Assembly (NCBI RefSeq): GCF_002834385.1
Contig: NZ_PITQ01000005.1
Span: 186,001 to 250,000 of the forward strand
Origin: Rahnella sp. AA
GTDB taxonomy: Bacteria > Pseudomonadota > Gammaproteobacteria > Enterobacterales > Enterobacteriaceae
Length of the DNA stretch: 64,000 bases
Direction: 5' to 3'
The notes beneath the pieces are model-generated. The model saw only the letters and a program-made list of their open reading frames with translations. It did not search any database and had not been told where the DNA came from. Of the stretch, positions 28,804-46,232 are shown one piece after another. The stretch's first letter is position 1, and each line of letters opens with the position of its first letter. A program made the translations under genes and the position numbers.

Positions 28804-30015
28804 ATGCCTTTAACAATGAAGGGAATGCCGCCGCTGATCCTTGCGCTGCTCGCCAGTTCGTTAGTGCTTACTATCGGACGTGGTGTCACTCTGCCGTTTA
28901 TCACAATTTATCTCACCGAGCACTATCATCTGCTGCCCAAAAGCGTCGGGATTATTCTGGGCGCCAGCCTGGCGATCGGTATTCTCAGCAGTTTGTACGG
29001 CGGTTATCTGGTGGATAAATTTAATCACCGGACGCTGATTACGGTGTCGATCAGTTCGTTCGGCCTGAGTTTTTTATTGCTGCCGTTGCTGCCGGATGTC
29101 ACCGGCGTTTTGCTGGTGCTGGCGCTGCTCAATGCGTCTTACGCCCTGCTGAGTATTACGCTTAAAGCCTGCATCGCCAGCTGGTTACCGGTTGAAAAAC
29201 GGGTCAAAGCTTTCTCCATGAACTACACGCTGGTAAACGTCGGCTGGGCCGTCGGGTCGTCTCTGGGCGTCTGGCTGGCCGGTTTCAGCCCGATGCTGCC
29301 GTTTATTATTTCCGGCGTTCTGGCGCTGGGCACCGTGATTTCGTTGGGCTGGGGATTGCGTAATATTCCGCAAAAACCACCGCAAAATGGGCTGGAGCAA
29401 AAACCGCTGCCCAAACCAAACCTTCGCCAGACCCTCAGCATTCTGGCACATGATCGCCGCCTGATTTACTTCACGCTCGGCAGCACGCTGGGTTCGGTCG
29501 TCTTCGGGCAGTTCGCCGGTTATCTGTCGCAATATCTGATTCTGGTTTCTAACGCGGCGTTTGCGTACAAAATTATCGGCGCCGTGATGATCACCAACGC
29601 CGTCATCGTGATCGCCTTCCAGTACGTTTTAAGCAGCCGGATGAAACAAAAAAGCCTGCTGAAATGGCTGCTGCTTGGCACTATTTTCTTCATCATCGGC
29701 CTGATTGGCTTCATGACGGCCGGGCAATCCGTGCTGTTCTGGATCATCGCGATGGCGATTTTCAGCTTCGGCGAGCTGATCGTTATTCCGGTCGAATACA
29801 TGTTTATCGACTATATCGCACCGGAAAACATGAAAGGCAGCTACTACGGCATGCAAAACCTGAGCAATCTTGGCGGCGCGATAAACCCGGTGATGTGCGG
29901 ATTCCTGCTCAGTTACGCCGCGCCGCCGGTAATGTTTATTGCGCTGATTGCCGCTTCGGCGGGCGGGCTGGTGTTCTTCTGGATGGGCCACCGGCTGGCG
30001 GCACGGACGGCGTAA
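28804..30015 (+). CDS. MFS transporter, YdeE-like
   Basis: A 403-residue protein with twelve membrane segments. LLASSLVLTIGRGVTLPFITIYL at the N-terminus (seen in two parts), YGGYLVDKFNHRTLI as motif A, and the late block GEL-IVIPVEYMFIDYIAPENMKGSYYG match E. coli YdeE, a dipeptide and arabinose-linked exporter. The exact start is uncertain: ATGs at 28804, 28816 and 28825 are all in frame and the purine-rich AGGGA and AAGGGA lie among them. A strong terminator follows. A role in exporting small polar compounds is inferred from the family only. Confidence 0.82.
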   Translation: MPLTMKGMPPLILALLASSLVLTIGRGVTLPFITIYLTEHYHLLPKSVGIILGASLAIGILSSLYGGYLVDKFNHRTLITVSISSFGLSFLLLPLLPDVTGVLLVLALLNASYALLSITLKACIASWLPVEKRVKAFSMNYTLVNVGWAVGSSLGVWLAGFSPMLPFIISGVLALGTVISLGWGLRNIPQKPPQNGLEQKPLPKPNLRQTLSILAHDRRLIYFTLGSTLGSVVFGQFAGYLSQYLILVSNAAFAYKIIGAVMITNAVIVIAFQYVLSSRMKQKSLLKWLLLGTIFFIIGLIGFMTAGQSVLFWIIAMAIFSFGELIVIPVEYMFIDYIAPENMKGSYYGMQNLSNLGGAINPVMCGFLLSYAAPPVMFIALIAASAGGLVFFWMGHRLAARTA

Positions 30016-30049
30016 AAAAGCCCTGAGCGCATAACGGTCAGGGCTTTTT
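30015..30049 (+). terminator. bidirectional terminator, MFS gene and dcp
   Basis: A 12-bp stem (AAAAAGCCCTGA with TCAGGGCTTTTT) and an 11-base loop lie between convergent genes. Confidence 0.9.
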
Positions 30050-30064
30050 CATGGCGGGGGTGGA

Positions 30065-32218
30065 TTACTCTTCCAGGCCCCGGTTTTTCAGCATCGGCTC
30101 AATGGACGGAGCTTTGCCTCGCCAGGTTTCATACAGTTTTTCCAGATCCTCGCTGTTCCCGCGCGAGAGGATTTGATCGCGGAATTTCTGACCATTTTCC
30201 CGCGTCAGCCCGCCCTGTTCGGTGATCCCGGCAAAAGCATCATCGGCCAGCATTTCTGTCCACAGATACGCGTAATAGCCCGCGGCATAGCCGTTCCCCC
30301 AGATGTGCTGGAAATAGCTGGAACGGTAGCGCGGCGGAACGTAAGCCAGATTCACTTTGTCCTTCGCCAGCGATTCGGCTTCGAACTTATCGACATCCTG
30401 CTGCGGTTCCGTGGCACTCAGGCTGTGCCAGTGCATGTCCAGAAGCGCGGCGGCCAGAAGCTCGGTCATGTCATAACCTTTATTAAACTTGCTGGCTTTC
30501 CCGATCTTGTCCTGCAAGGCCTGCGGCATGACTTCGCCGGTCTGATAATGCTTCGCGAAGTGAGTAAACACTTTCGGGTCACTCGCCCAGTGCTCGTTAA
30601 ACTGGGACGGGAATTCGACGAAATCGCGCGGGGTTGCGGTGCCTGAAAGGCTTGGATATTGCTGGTCGGCAAACAACCCGTGCAGCGTATGGCCGAATTC
30701 GTGGAACATCGTGATCACGTCATCCCACGACAACAACGCCGGTTGCCCCGCAGCCGGTTTCTGGAAGTTAGCGACGTTATAAATCACCGGTTTGGTGCCG
30801 AGCAGTCTGGACTGATCGACGAAATTACTCATCCACGCGCCGCCGCCTTTGTTATCACGCTGATAATAATCGGCGTAAAACAGCGCCATCGATTTACCGT
30901 CTTTATCGAAGACTTCAAAAACACGTACATCGGGATTCCAGACCGGCAGGTCTTTGCGCTCTTTAAACGTAATGCCGTACAGCAGATTCGCCGCATAGAA
31001 CACGCCGTTTTCCAGCACATTATTCAGCTCGAAATAGGGTTTGATCTGCGCATCGTCGAGATCGTATTTCTCTTTACGTACCTGTTGGGCGTAATGCTGC
31101 CAGTCCCAGGCCGCAACGCTGAACCCGCCTTTCTGTTTATCGATTTCTGACTGAATATCTTTCGCCTCACGCTCCGCGCGGGCGGTCGCGGCTGGCACAA
31201 TTTTGTGCATGAAATCCAGCGCAGCCTGCGGCGTTTTCGCCATCTGGTCTTCCAGTTTCCACGCCGCATAGCTCGGGAATCCAAGCACTTTGGCCTGTTC
31301 CGCGCGGACTTTCGCCAGTTTCGCGATAAGCTCACGTGTATCGTTAGCATCGCCTTTTTCAGCGCGATTGACGGACGCGTCGTACAACGCCTGGCGCGTA
31401 TCGCGGTTTTCCAGCGACTGCAACAAAGGCTGCTGCGTGGTGTTTTGCAACACCAGCAACCACGCGTTATCCAGCTTACGGTCTTTGGCCGCCTGCGCCG
31501 CCGCAGAAAGCTCGGCCTCGCTCAACCCGGCCAACAGCGCTTTATCTTTTACCGTCAGCCCGCCCGCTTTCGTCGCCGCGAGAAGCTTATTGGTGAACTG
31601 CGTGCTCAGCGTGGCCGCCTGCTGGTTCAGCGCTTTGAGTTTGTCTTTACCGGCATCAGAAAGATTCGCACCCGCCAGCTCAAAATCTTTATACGTGACT
31701 TCAACCAGACGCTGCGATTCCGCATCCAGCTTCAGCGTATTACGCTGGTCATACACGGTTTTAAGGCGGGCAAACAACTTGCTGTTGAGATGAATGCTGT
31801 CGTCCATCGCCGCCAGCTTTGGCGAGGTGTCTTCATCAATTTTTTGCAGGGTATCGTTGGTATTTGCGCCAGTCATGGCACCGAAAATGCTCTGCACCCG
31901 CTGCAACGTGCCACCGGATTTTTCCAGCGCAACGTAGGTATTTTCGAACGTCGGCGGTGAAGGGTCATCGGCAATTTTACCGACTTCGGCGAGTTTCTGA
32001 CGGATGCCTTCGAGCAACGCCGGTTCATAATCGCTGTCTTTATACAGATTGAATTGCGGTGCCTGATATTCAAGCGGGCTCGGTTTCAGAAACGGATTAT
32101 CTTTAACAATGGCGTGATTCATGACGGGCTCCTGCGTGGCGGGCTGCACGCTCTGCGCAGCGCCTGCAAACTGGCTCATGGCCAGACTGGTTGCCAAAAA
32201 GAGGTAGGACAAACGCAT
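30065..32218 (-). CDS. dcp: peptidyl-dipeptidase Dcp, with signal peptide
   Basis: A 717-residue M3-family zinc metallopeptidase that removes C-terminal dipeptides. The zinc site is HEFGH (His506, Glu507, His510) with the third ligand Glu535 in DFVEFPSQ. FNKGYDMTELLAAALLDM and PPRYRSSYFQHIWGNGYAAGYYAYLW, read in parts, match E. coli Dcp throughout. Unlike the 681-residue E. coli protein, it carries about 35 extra N-terminal residues: MRLSYLFLATSLAMSQFAGAA, read in two parts, which looks like a cleavable signal peptide. A periplasmic location is inferred. It is divergent from the qnr-type gene and convergent with the YdeE-like gene. Confidence 0.93.
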   Translation of the reverse strand: MRLSYLFLATSLAMSQFAGAAQSVQPATQEPVMNHAIVKDNPFLKPSPLEYQAPQFNLYKDSDYEPALLEGIRQKLAEVGKIADDPSPPTFENTYVALEKSGGTLQRVQSIFGAMTGANTNDTLQKIDEDTSPKLAAMDDSIHLNSKLFARLKTVYDQRNTLKLDAESQRLVEVTYKDFELAGANLSDAGKDKLKALNQQAATLSTQFTNKLLAATKAGGLTVKDKALLAGLSEAELSAAAQAAKDRKLDNAWLLVLQNTTQQPLLQSLENRDTRQALYDASVNRAEKGDANDTRELIAKLAKVRAEQAKVLGFPSYAAWKLEDQMAKTPQAALDFMHKIVPAATARAEREAKDIQSEIDKQKGGFSVAAWDWQHYAQQVRKEKYDLDDAQIKPYFELNNVLENGVFYAANLLYGITFKERKDLPVWNPDVRVFEVFDKDGKSMALFYADYYQRDNKGGGAWMSNFVDQSRLLGTKPVIYNVANFQKPAAGQPALLSWDDVITMFHEFGHTLHGLFADQQYPSLSGTATPRDFVEFPSQFNEHWASDPKVFTHFAKHYQTGEVMPQALQDKIGKASKFNKGYDMTELLAAALLDMHWHSLSATEPQQDVDKFEAESLAKDKVNLAYVPPRYRSSYFQHIWGNGYAAGYYAYLWTEMLADDAFAGITEQGGLTRENGQKFRDQILSRGNSEDLEKLYETWRGKAPSIEPMLKNRGLEE

Positions 32219-32405
32219 TTCAGTCTTCCTTATCTGATTAAGAGAAATTGCTCCGTTAAGCCATTGAGAATAGACCCCGGTCGCCGATCCGGCAAAAGAA
32301 GTGCGTAAGGAAATCGTGTGATGACAAGGGGTTTCAATATTTTCAGGGGAATTTTTCTGTCAGGATATTGCCCTTCGCAGCGCGTAAAAATGGCAGGAAA
32401 ACATC

Positions 32406-33062
32406 ATGATTAAAGACCAGACTTTCACCGGCCAGCGTTTTGGTGTGAAACAATTCACCGGCGAAACGCTGGAAAACTGCCGCTTTTACCGCTGCCATTT
32501 CGACAGCTGCGATTTGTCAGAAACCGCTTTTAGTGACTGTCTGTTTTACGATGACGACGAACAAACCGGCTGCTCGTTCCAGCACGCAAAATTACAGGAC
32601 GCCAGCTTTAAGCATTGCGACCTGACGATGGCTGATTTCAAGAATATTCAGGCGCTCGGCCTGGAGATCCGCGAAAGCAAAGCCACCGGCGCAGATTTCA
32701 GCGGCGCCAGCTTTATGAATATGATCACTACCCGCACCTGGTTTTGCAGCGCGTTCATGACCAAAAATAACTTCAGCTACGCCAACTTCAGCAAAGTGAT
32801 TCTGGAAAAATGTGAGCTGTGGGAGAACCGCTGGACCGGCGCCAATGTGCAAGGTGCTAACCTCAGCGGTTCCGACCTTTCCGGCGGAGAATTCACCGAG
32901 TTCGACTGGAATAATGTGAACATCACCCACTGCGACCTGACCAATTCCGACCTGGGCGAATTAAACCTCCGGAAAGTCGATCTCGACGGCGTGAAAATCG
33001 ACGACTGGCAGCAAAGCCATTTGCTGGAGAGGTTGGGGGTGGTTGTGATCTTTTCGAAATAA
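32406..33062 (+). CDS. qnr: Qnr family pentapeptide-repeat quinolone-resistance protein
   Basis: A 218-residue protein made of pentapeptide repeats (A(D/N)LXX type) over most of its length, as in CDLTMADF, ATGADFSGASF, ANFSKVILEKCEL and GANLSGSDLSGGEF. Specific Qnr landmarks are present: SFMNMITTRTWFCSAF, FSKVILEKCELWENRW and the C-terminal LLERLGVVVI. Length (214-218) and the central loop match QnrB-type proteins closely. Qnr binds DNA gyrase and topoisomerase IV and protects them from fluoroquinolones. It stands alone between housekeeping genes with no mobile element, so it is an intrinsic chromosomal qnr, as known from Serratia and other species. No LexA box is seen upstream, unlike qnrB. 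Confidence 0.9.
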   Translation: MIKDQTFTGQRFGVKQFTGETLENCRFYRCHFDSCDLSETAFSDCLFYDDDEQTGCSFQHAKLQDASFKHCDLTMADFKNIQALGLEIRESKATGADFSGASFMNMITTRTWFCSAFMTKNNFSYANFSKVILEKCELWENRWTGANVQGANLSGSDLSGGEFTEFDWNNVNITHCDLTNSDLGELNLRKVDLDGVKIDDWQQSHLLERLGVVVIFSK

Positions 33063-33106
33063 CGGTGCTTGGAATGTGAGATTTTGGGATACAAGGGATT
33101 GATGAC

Positions 33107-33247
33107 TTACTCCGCATGGCTCCCATTGAGCAGCGCCGCGGCCATGCCATCGAGGTGAGATTTGATTTTTTCCCAGTGCGGCATGACCTGTTTCATCAGG
33201 CGGTAAAACTGCTCGCTGTGATTGTGTTCTACCGGGCTTGTGATATC
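33107..33247 (-). pseudogene. fragment of an M48/YgjP-like (COG1451) metallopeptidase
   Basis: About 46 codons remain, open on the minus strand after a stop inside the RhuM end, reading SPVEHNHSEQFYRLM and KQVMPHWEKIKSHLDGM up to TAA at 33107-33109. The pattern EHNHSxxFYxLMxxxMPxW matches the C-terminal zinc-ligand region of YgjP-like (COG1451) metallopeptidases, which follows the HELCHL site. The HExxH part and everything before it are missing. Genes of this family often sit in type I restriction loci, as RhuM genes do. It is most likely a deletion remnant. Confidence 0.65.
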
Positions 33248-33249
33248 AG

Positions 33250-34287
33250 TTAATCCTTTTTCTTAGCAATGGCATAAAGCGCTTCAATATTACTCTTTTC
33301 ACCTTCCGCCTCTTTCAGACGACGTCGCTGTTCATTAAACGCTTCATATTGCAGGCTGGCTTTTTCATCGGCTTCCTTTTTAGTCGTTTTACCGCTGCCC
33401 TGCAAAATATCCAGTTCATTAAAACTGAGGAATTGCTCGAGTTTCTCCTGCCAGTTTTTTAAAAATATCTGCTGACGGCGTTTCGTCTGATCCTCGGCAT
33501 AATCCAGCCACATGGAGATAATACGGTTAAGGTGATCTATTTCGTCTTCATGCAGATAATTCTTGGCAATCGTAATATCGGTTTTGCGAACGGTACTATA
33601 CCTGAAGCTGGTCAGCCCCATATTTGGCTCACTGGCATTCGCACGCTGAGTGATGATTTCCGCAGCTGTCAGTCCCGTACAGGCAAAGTGCAATTTATTC
33701 TGGATTGCCTGAAAGAAATGCGCTGTCTCATTATCCGGGGACTGATAATCAACTGCCATTGAGAAGATATCTTTAATACGCAGATATACCCGGCGCTCAC
33801 TGGCACGAATATCGCGGATACGTACCAGCATTTCGTCGAAATAATCCGGCACGACGGATTTTCCAACCGGCGGGTTTTTCAGCCGCTGGTCGTCCAACAC
33901 AAAACCTTTGATGACATATTCCTGCAAGGTTTGTGTTGCCCATTGGCGAAACTGGGTACCACGGGCAGAACGCACGCGATAACCCACGGCGAGAATGGCA
34001 TCCAGATTGTAATAATCAATCTGCCGGGAAACCTCGCGGCTTCCTTCCTGGCGAACTATCCGGAATTTCCGGATAGTTGCATTTCTATCCAGCTCTCCCT
34101 CCTGATAGATATTCATCAAATGCTCGTTAATAGTACGCACATTTTTCTGATAAATATCAGAAATCAATGTCTGAGAGAGCCACAATGTCTCTGATTCAAA
34201 ACGACATTCTATTCGTAATCGACCATCCGAACTTTGAAAAAGGACGAACTCCCCTTCAGGCGCCAAAGGCATATTTTGTTCATCCAT
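33250..34287 (-). CDS. RhuM family protein
   Basis: A 345-residue protein of the RhuM (virulence protein RhuM, Fic-like/DUF) family, first named from Salmonella pathogenicity island 3. The N-terminal LWLSQTLISDIYQKNVRTI contains a DNA-binding-like helix pair. RQEGSREVSRQIDYYNLDAILAVGYRVRS, read in parts, and TQFRQWATQTLQEYVIKGF are family hallmarks. The C-terminus is a charged coiled-coil-like region ending in KKKD. I chose the ATG at 34287, nine bases after GAAGGAG, over an in-frame TTG at 34305. Such genes are common within or beside type I restriction-modification loci; here no hsd gene is present, only a peptidase fragment downstream. Biochemical role unknown. Confidence 0.88.
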   Translation of the reverse strand: MDEQNMPLAPEGEFVLFQSSDGRLRIECRFESETLWLSQTLISDIYQKNVRTINEHLMNIYQEGELDRNATIRKFRIVRQEGSREVSRQIDYYNLDAILAVGYRVRSARGTQFRQWATQTLQEYVIKGFVLDDQRLKNPPVGKSVVPDYFDEMLVRIRDIRASERRVYLRIKDIFSMAVDYQSPDNETAHFFQAIQNKLHFACTGLTAAEIITQRANASEPNMGLTSFRYSTVRKTDITIAKNYLHEDEIDHLNRIISMWLDYAEDQTKRRQQIFLKNWQEKLEQFLSFNELDILQGSGKTTKKEADEKASLQYEAFNEQRRRLKEAEGEKSNIEALYAIAKKKD

Positions 34288-34368
34288 CAATCCATTCTCC
34301 TTCAAGCGCCATGGGATTTAAATCACCCGAATTAAGTCATTCTACCTGCTTAGCCAGAATGCAAAAAT

Positions 34369-34387
34369 AGCGGTTAATCTAACCGCT
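34369..34387. terminator. hairpin upstream of the RhuM gene and cytX
   Basis: An 8-bp perfect stem (AGCGGTTA with TAACCGCT) and a 3-base loop lie in the divergent gap between the RhuM gene and cytX. It has a TTT tail on the plus strand only. It may be a leftover terminator of a lost gene. Confidence 0.4.
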
Positions 34388-34486
34388 TTGTGAAAAACCG
34401 AAAAGTGCGCTTCTCACCCACCCGTCATCAGATCCTCGCCGCAATATGCTATAACAGGCGTTCGCTGTGGCAACCAAATTAACCTC

Positions 34487-35740
34487 ATGAAAGATAATAG
34501 TATTTATTCTCCTCAGGCTTCAGTTCCGGAAAAATCACGGGTTCTGGGCTGGTCCGATTTATTCTCGCTGTGGTTTTCGCTAGGCATGGGCCTGATGGTC
34601 TTGCAGGCCGGTGCAATTCTGGCACCCGGATTGGGGCTGGCGGGTTCGATTGCCGCTATCGTGCTCGGCTCAGCAGTCGGCGTCGGGCTGCTCGCGCTGG
34701 TCGGCGTGATTGGCGGCCAGACCGGTTTATCTTCGATGGCCTCGCTGAAACTCAGTCTGGGTAAACGCGGCGTTGCGCTGCCGGTCATCTTCAATCTGAT
34801 CCAGCTAATTGGCTGGGGCGCGTTCGAAATCGTAGTAATGCGTGATGCAGCCAGCCTTCTGGCAAAACGTGCATGGGGCGGAGAAAGTGTCTGGGCGAAT
34901 CCCACGATGTGGACATTCATCTTTGGCGCCGTCGCCACGCTGCTGGCAGCCAGCGGCCCGCTGGCGTTTATCCGTGTCGTGCTGCGCCGCTGGGGCATCT
35001 GGTTATTGCTGGCAAGCTGCGCGTGGCTGACCGGTTATCTGTTCCTGCACGCCGATTTATTTACGCTGTGGCACAAAGCCGGAGATGGCTCGATGCCTTT
35101 CGCGCTGGCCTGCGACATCGTGGTTTCGATGGCTTTTTCCTGGTTGCCGCTGGTGTCGGATTACACCCGTTTTGGCAAATCCGCCCGGCAAAATTTCTGG
35201 GGCACCGCCTGCGGGTATTTCCTCGGAAGCGTCTGGATGATGTCGCTCGGCGTGGCGTATACGCTGGCCTTTGTCAGCACATCGACCGACGCAAACGCGT
35301 TACTTCTGGCGCTTTCCGGCGTCGCGTTCGGTATTCCGCTGCTGCTGATTCTGGTGGATGAACATGAAAACGCCTTTGCCGATATTCACTCGGCGGCGGT
35401 TTCTGCGGGCACTTCCGTACCCGTCGGGATCGGTAAGCTGACGCTTGGCATCGGCCTGTTGTGCACGCTGATTGCCTGGGGCGTTCCGCTCACTCAGTAC
35501 GAAAACTTCCTGCTGCTGATTGGCTCGGTGTTTGCGCCGCTGTTTGGCGTGGTGCTGACGCATCATTTTGTTCTGCGCGAAGCGACCAGTAAAACGCTGA
35601 ACGTCAACTCGCTGATCGCGTGGATTGCGGGCATCGCGGTTTATCACGCCATGGCAAATCTGCTGCCCGATGTCGGTGCGACAATTCCTTCGCTGGTTGT
35701 AGCAGGGGCCGTATGCTGGGGATTAGGGCGGAGAAGATAA
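34487..35740 (+). CDS. cytX: putative hydroxymethylpyrimidine transporter CytX
   Basis: A 417-residue NCS1-family permease with about twelve membrane segments. SRVLGWSDLFSLWFSLGMGL at the N-terminus and GVIGGQTGLSSMASLKLSLG match CytX, the transporter linked to thiamine synthesis that takes up hydroxymethylpyrimidine. FSWLPLVSDYTRFG is the central NCS1 motif. The 5' region was inspected for a thiamine-pyrophosphate riboswitch, as found upstream of some cytX genes, and none of its conserved segments was seen. A compact terminator follows the stop. The substrate is inferred from the family. Confidence 0.85.
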   Translation: MKDNSIYSPQASVPEKSRVLGWSDLFSLWFSLGMGLMVLQAGAILAPGLGLAGSIAAIVLGSAVGVGLLALVGVIGGQTGLSSMASLKLSLGKRGVALPVIFNLIQLIGWGAFEIVVMRDAASLLAKRAWGGESVWANPTMWTFIFGAVATLLAASGPLAFIRVVLRRWGIWLLLASCAWLTGYLFLHADLFTLWHKAGDGSMPFALACDIVVSMAFSWLPLVSDYTRFGKSARQNFWGTACGYFLGSVWMMSLGVAYTLAFVSTSTDANALLLALSGVAFGIPLLLILVDEHENAFADIHSAAVSAGTSVPVGIGKLTLGIGLLCTLIAWGVPLTQYENFLLLIGSVFAPLFGVVLTHHFVLREATSKTLNVNSLIAWIAGIAVYHAMANLLPDVGATIPSLVVAGAVCWGLGRRR

Positions 35741-35749
35741 CGTAAAAAA

Positions 35750-35768
35750 ACCGCCCCGAAGGGCGGTT
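35750..35768. terminator. terminator, cytX and convergent small gene
   Basis: A 7-bp stem (ACCGCCC with GGGCGGT) and tetraloop CGAA are preceded by seven A residues. The A-run gives a T-tail on the minus strand, so it ends the small gene at 35772-35900 and probably also cytX. Confidence 0.8.
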
Positions 35769-35771
35769 CCT

Positions 35772-35900
35772 CTACTGCTTTAAACCAGACCCCAAGTTGA
35801 CGCTAATGTTGATATCAGAAACGTTAACGTTCCATCCATCGCCAGCAGACGTCATCAAAGAACCCAGTACAACGATCAGTGCATAAATACACTTTTTCAT
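35772..35900 (-). CDS. 42-residue predicted secreted peptide
   Basis: A short gene, ATG to TAG, encoding a peptide that starts MKKCIYALIVVLGSLMTSAG and ends DINISVNLGSGLKQ. The first 20 residues form a basic-hydrophobic signal sequence with a plausible cleavage after TSA. The remaining 22 residues are polar and beta-prone. A possible ribosome site AAAAGG lies nine bases before ATG, in a stem (35906-35922) that could hide it. A long structured leader precedes the gene and a terminator closes it, so it looks like a real single-gene transcript. I do not recognise a family. A signalling peptide, small toxin or stress peptide are all possible. Confidence 0.6.
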   Translation of the reverse strand: MKKCIYALIVVLGSLMTSAGDGWNVNVSDINISVNLGSGLKQ

Positions 35901-36090
35901 TGATACGGCCTTTTAAAAGCCGCGTTTCATCCATCAGCACCGGGACCGACTGATGAGAGACAAGCAGAATCTGGGTGCCTGTCCTCGCGGTGCTTAAGTG
36001 CTAATTTCGAGCCCGGTGACCCGTCGCTAAACGGGCAAATCAGCCCCGCGCAGATGCTAACACCAAGACCACAAAATATATAAGCTTATT
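35901..36090 (-). promoter_or_regulatory. long structured leader of the small secreted peptide gene
   Basis: On the minus strand about 180 bases between an AT-rich stretch (36070-36110) and the start codon contain several stems. These are CCCGT/ACGGG at 36020-36035, CATCAG/CTGATG at 35932-35955, AGCACCG/CGGTGCT at about 35936-35994, and CGGC-TTTT/AAAA-GCCG at 35906-35922 over the ribosome site. It could be a cis-regulatory RNA; the class is not recognised. Confidence 0.4.
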
Positions 36091-36214
36091 GTTCGAAATT
36101 TAAACTTGCAGACACTTTATACGTCAGGTACATTTACGCGGTCTGGGCTGCCTGTCTTCGCTTATTTTAGCGAATCAAAACTGGGCTGATTTAGCGCTAA
36201 CTGAATCACCCAAC

Positions 36215-36244
36215 AAAAAAACCGCTCTCTAAAGCGGTTTTTTT
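36215..36244. terminator. terminator downstream of ygjK
   Basis: A 6-bp GC core (ACCGCT with AGCGGT) is extended by A7/T7 on both sides, with a 6-base loop. It starts 38 bases past the ygjK stop and can act on the minus strand. Confidence 0.88.
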
Positions 36245-36281
36245 GTGCCTGAAATCCGGTCATTACGCGGTGAATATTTCC

Positions 36282-39772
<3,491 letters not shown>

Positions 39773-39813
39773 TTAGAATTCAGAGAAACTGAGCTAAAAA
39801 GTAAAACGCAGTC

Positions 39814-39830
39814 TAGTAAATATTTTACTA
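39814..39830. promoter_or_regulatory. probable EbgR operator, ygjJ-ebgR intergenic region
   Basis: TAGTAAATATTTTACTA is a near-perfect palindrome. Its first twelve bases, TAGTAAATATTT, recur in reverse orientation at 41068-41079 upstream of ebgA. Sharing between the ebgR/ygjJ and ebgA promoters points to EbgR binding. Confidence 0.65.
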
Positions 39831-39860
39831 AAATATACTTAAATATCGGTAAAGCGTTAA

Positions 39861-40946
<1,086 letters not shown>

Positions 40947-40962
40947 ATTTCCCGGCTTTAAA

Positions 40963-41003
40963 AAGGATCATCAGTTGCAGTAAAAATTAACTGCATGATC
41001 CTT
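40963..41003 (+). terminator. terminator downstream of ebgR
   Basis: An outer stem AAGGATCAT/ATGATCCTT and an inner stem CAGTT/AACTG separated by a one-base bulge lie 17 bases after the ebgR stop. A T-rich tail with six T residues follows a few bases later. Confidence 0.65.
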
Positions 41004-41063
41004 CTGCGTATTTTTTAATTTTTGTGATCCCCTGAACAATCGGTAAATGTTTTTAGTTATTTT

Positions 41064-46167
<5,104 letters not shown>

Positions 46168-46184
46168 TCAGGGATTATGAGCAT

Positions 46185-46213
46185 AAAAAACCGCCTGAAA
46201 AAAGGCGGTTTTT
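46185..46213. terminator. bidirectional terminator, ygjI and mqo copy 1
   Basis: A stem AAAAACCGCCT with AGGCGGTTTTT and a short A-rich loop lie between convergent genes. Confidence 0.9.
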
Positions 46214-46232
46214 GTTTTTCTGAGATCCGAAC

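Noticed and set aside
32219-32405. Possible LexA box upstream of qnr, as in qnrB
   Set aside because: CTGTCAGGATATT is followed by GCC, not CAG; no CTG-N10-CAG site exists in the gap.
34388-34486. Possible thiamine-pyrophosphate riboswitch before cytX
   Set aside because: The conserved CUGAGA and ACCUGA segments are absent and the gap is too short.
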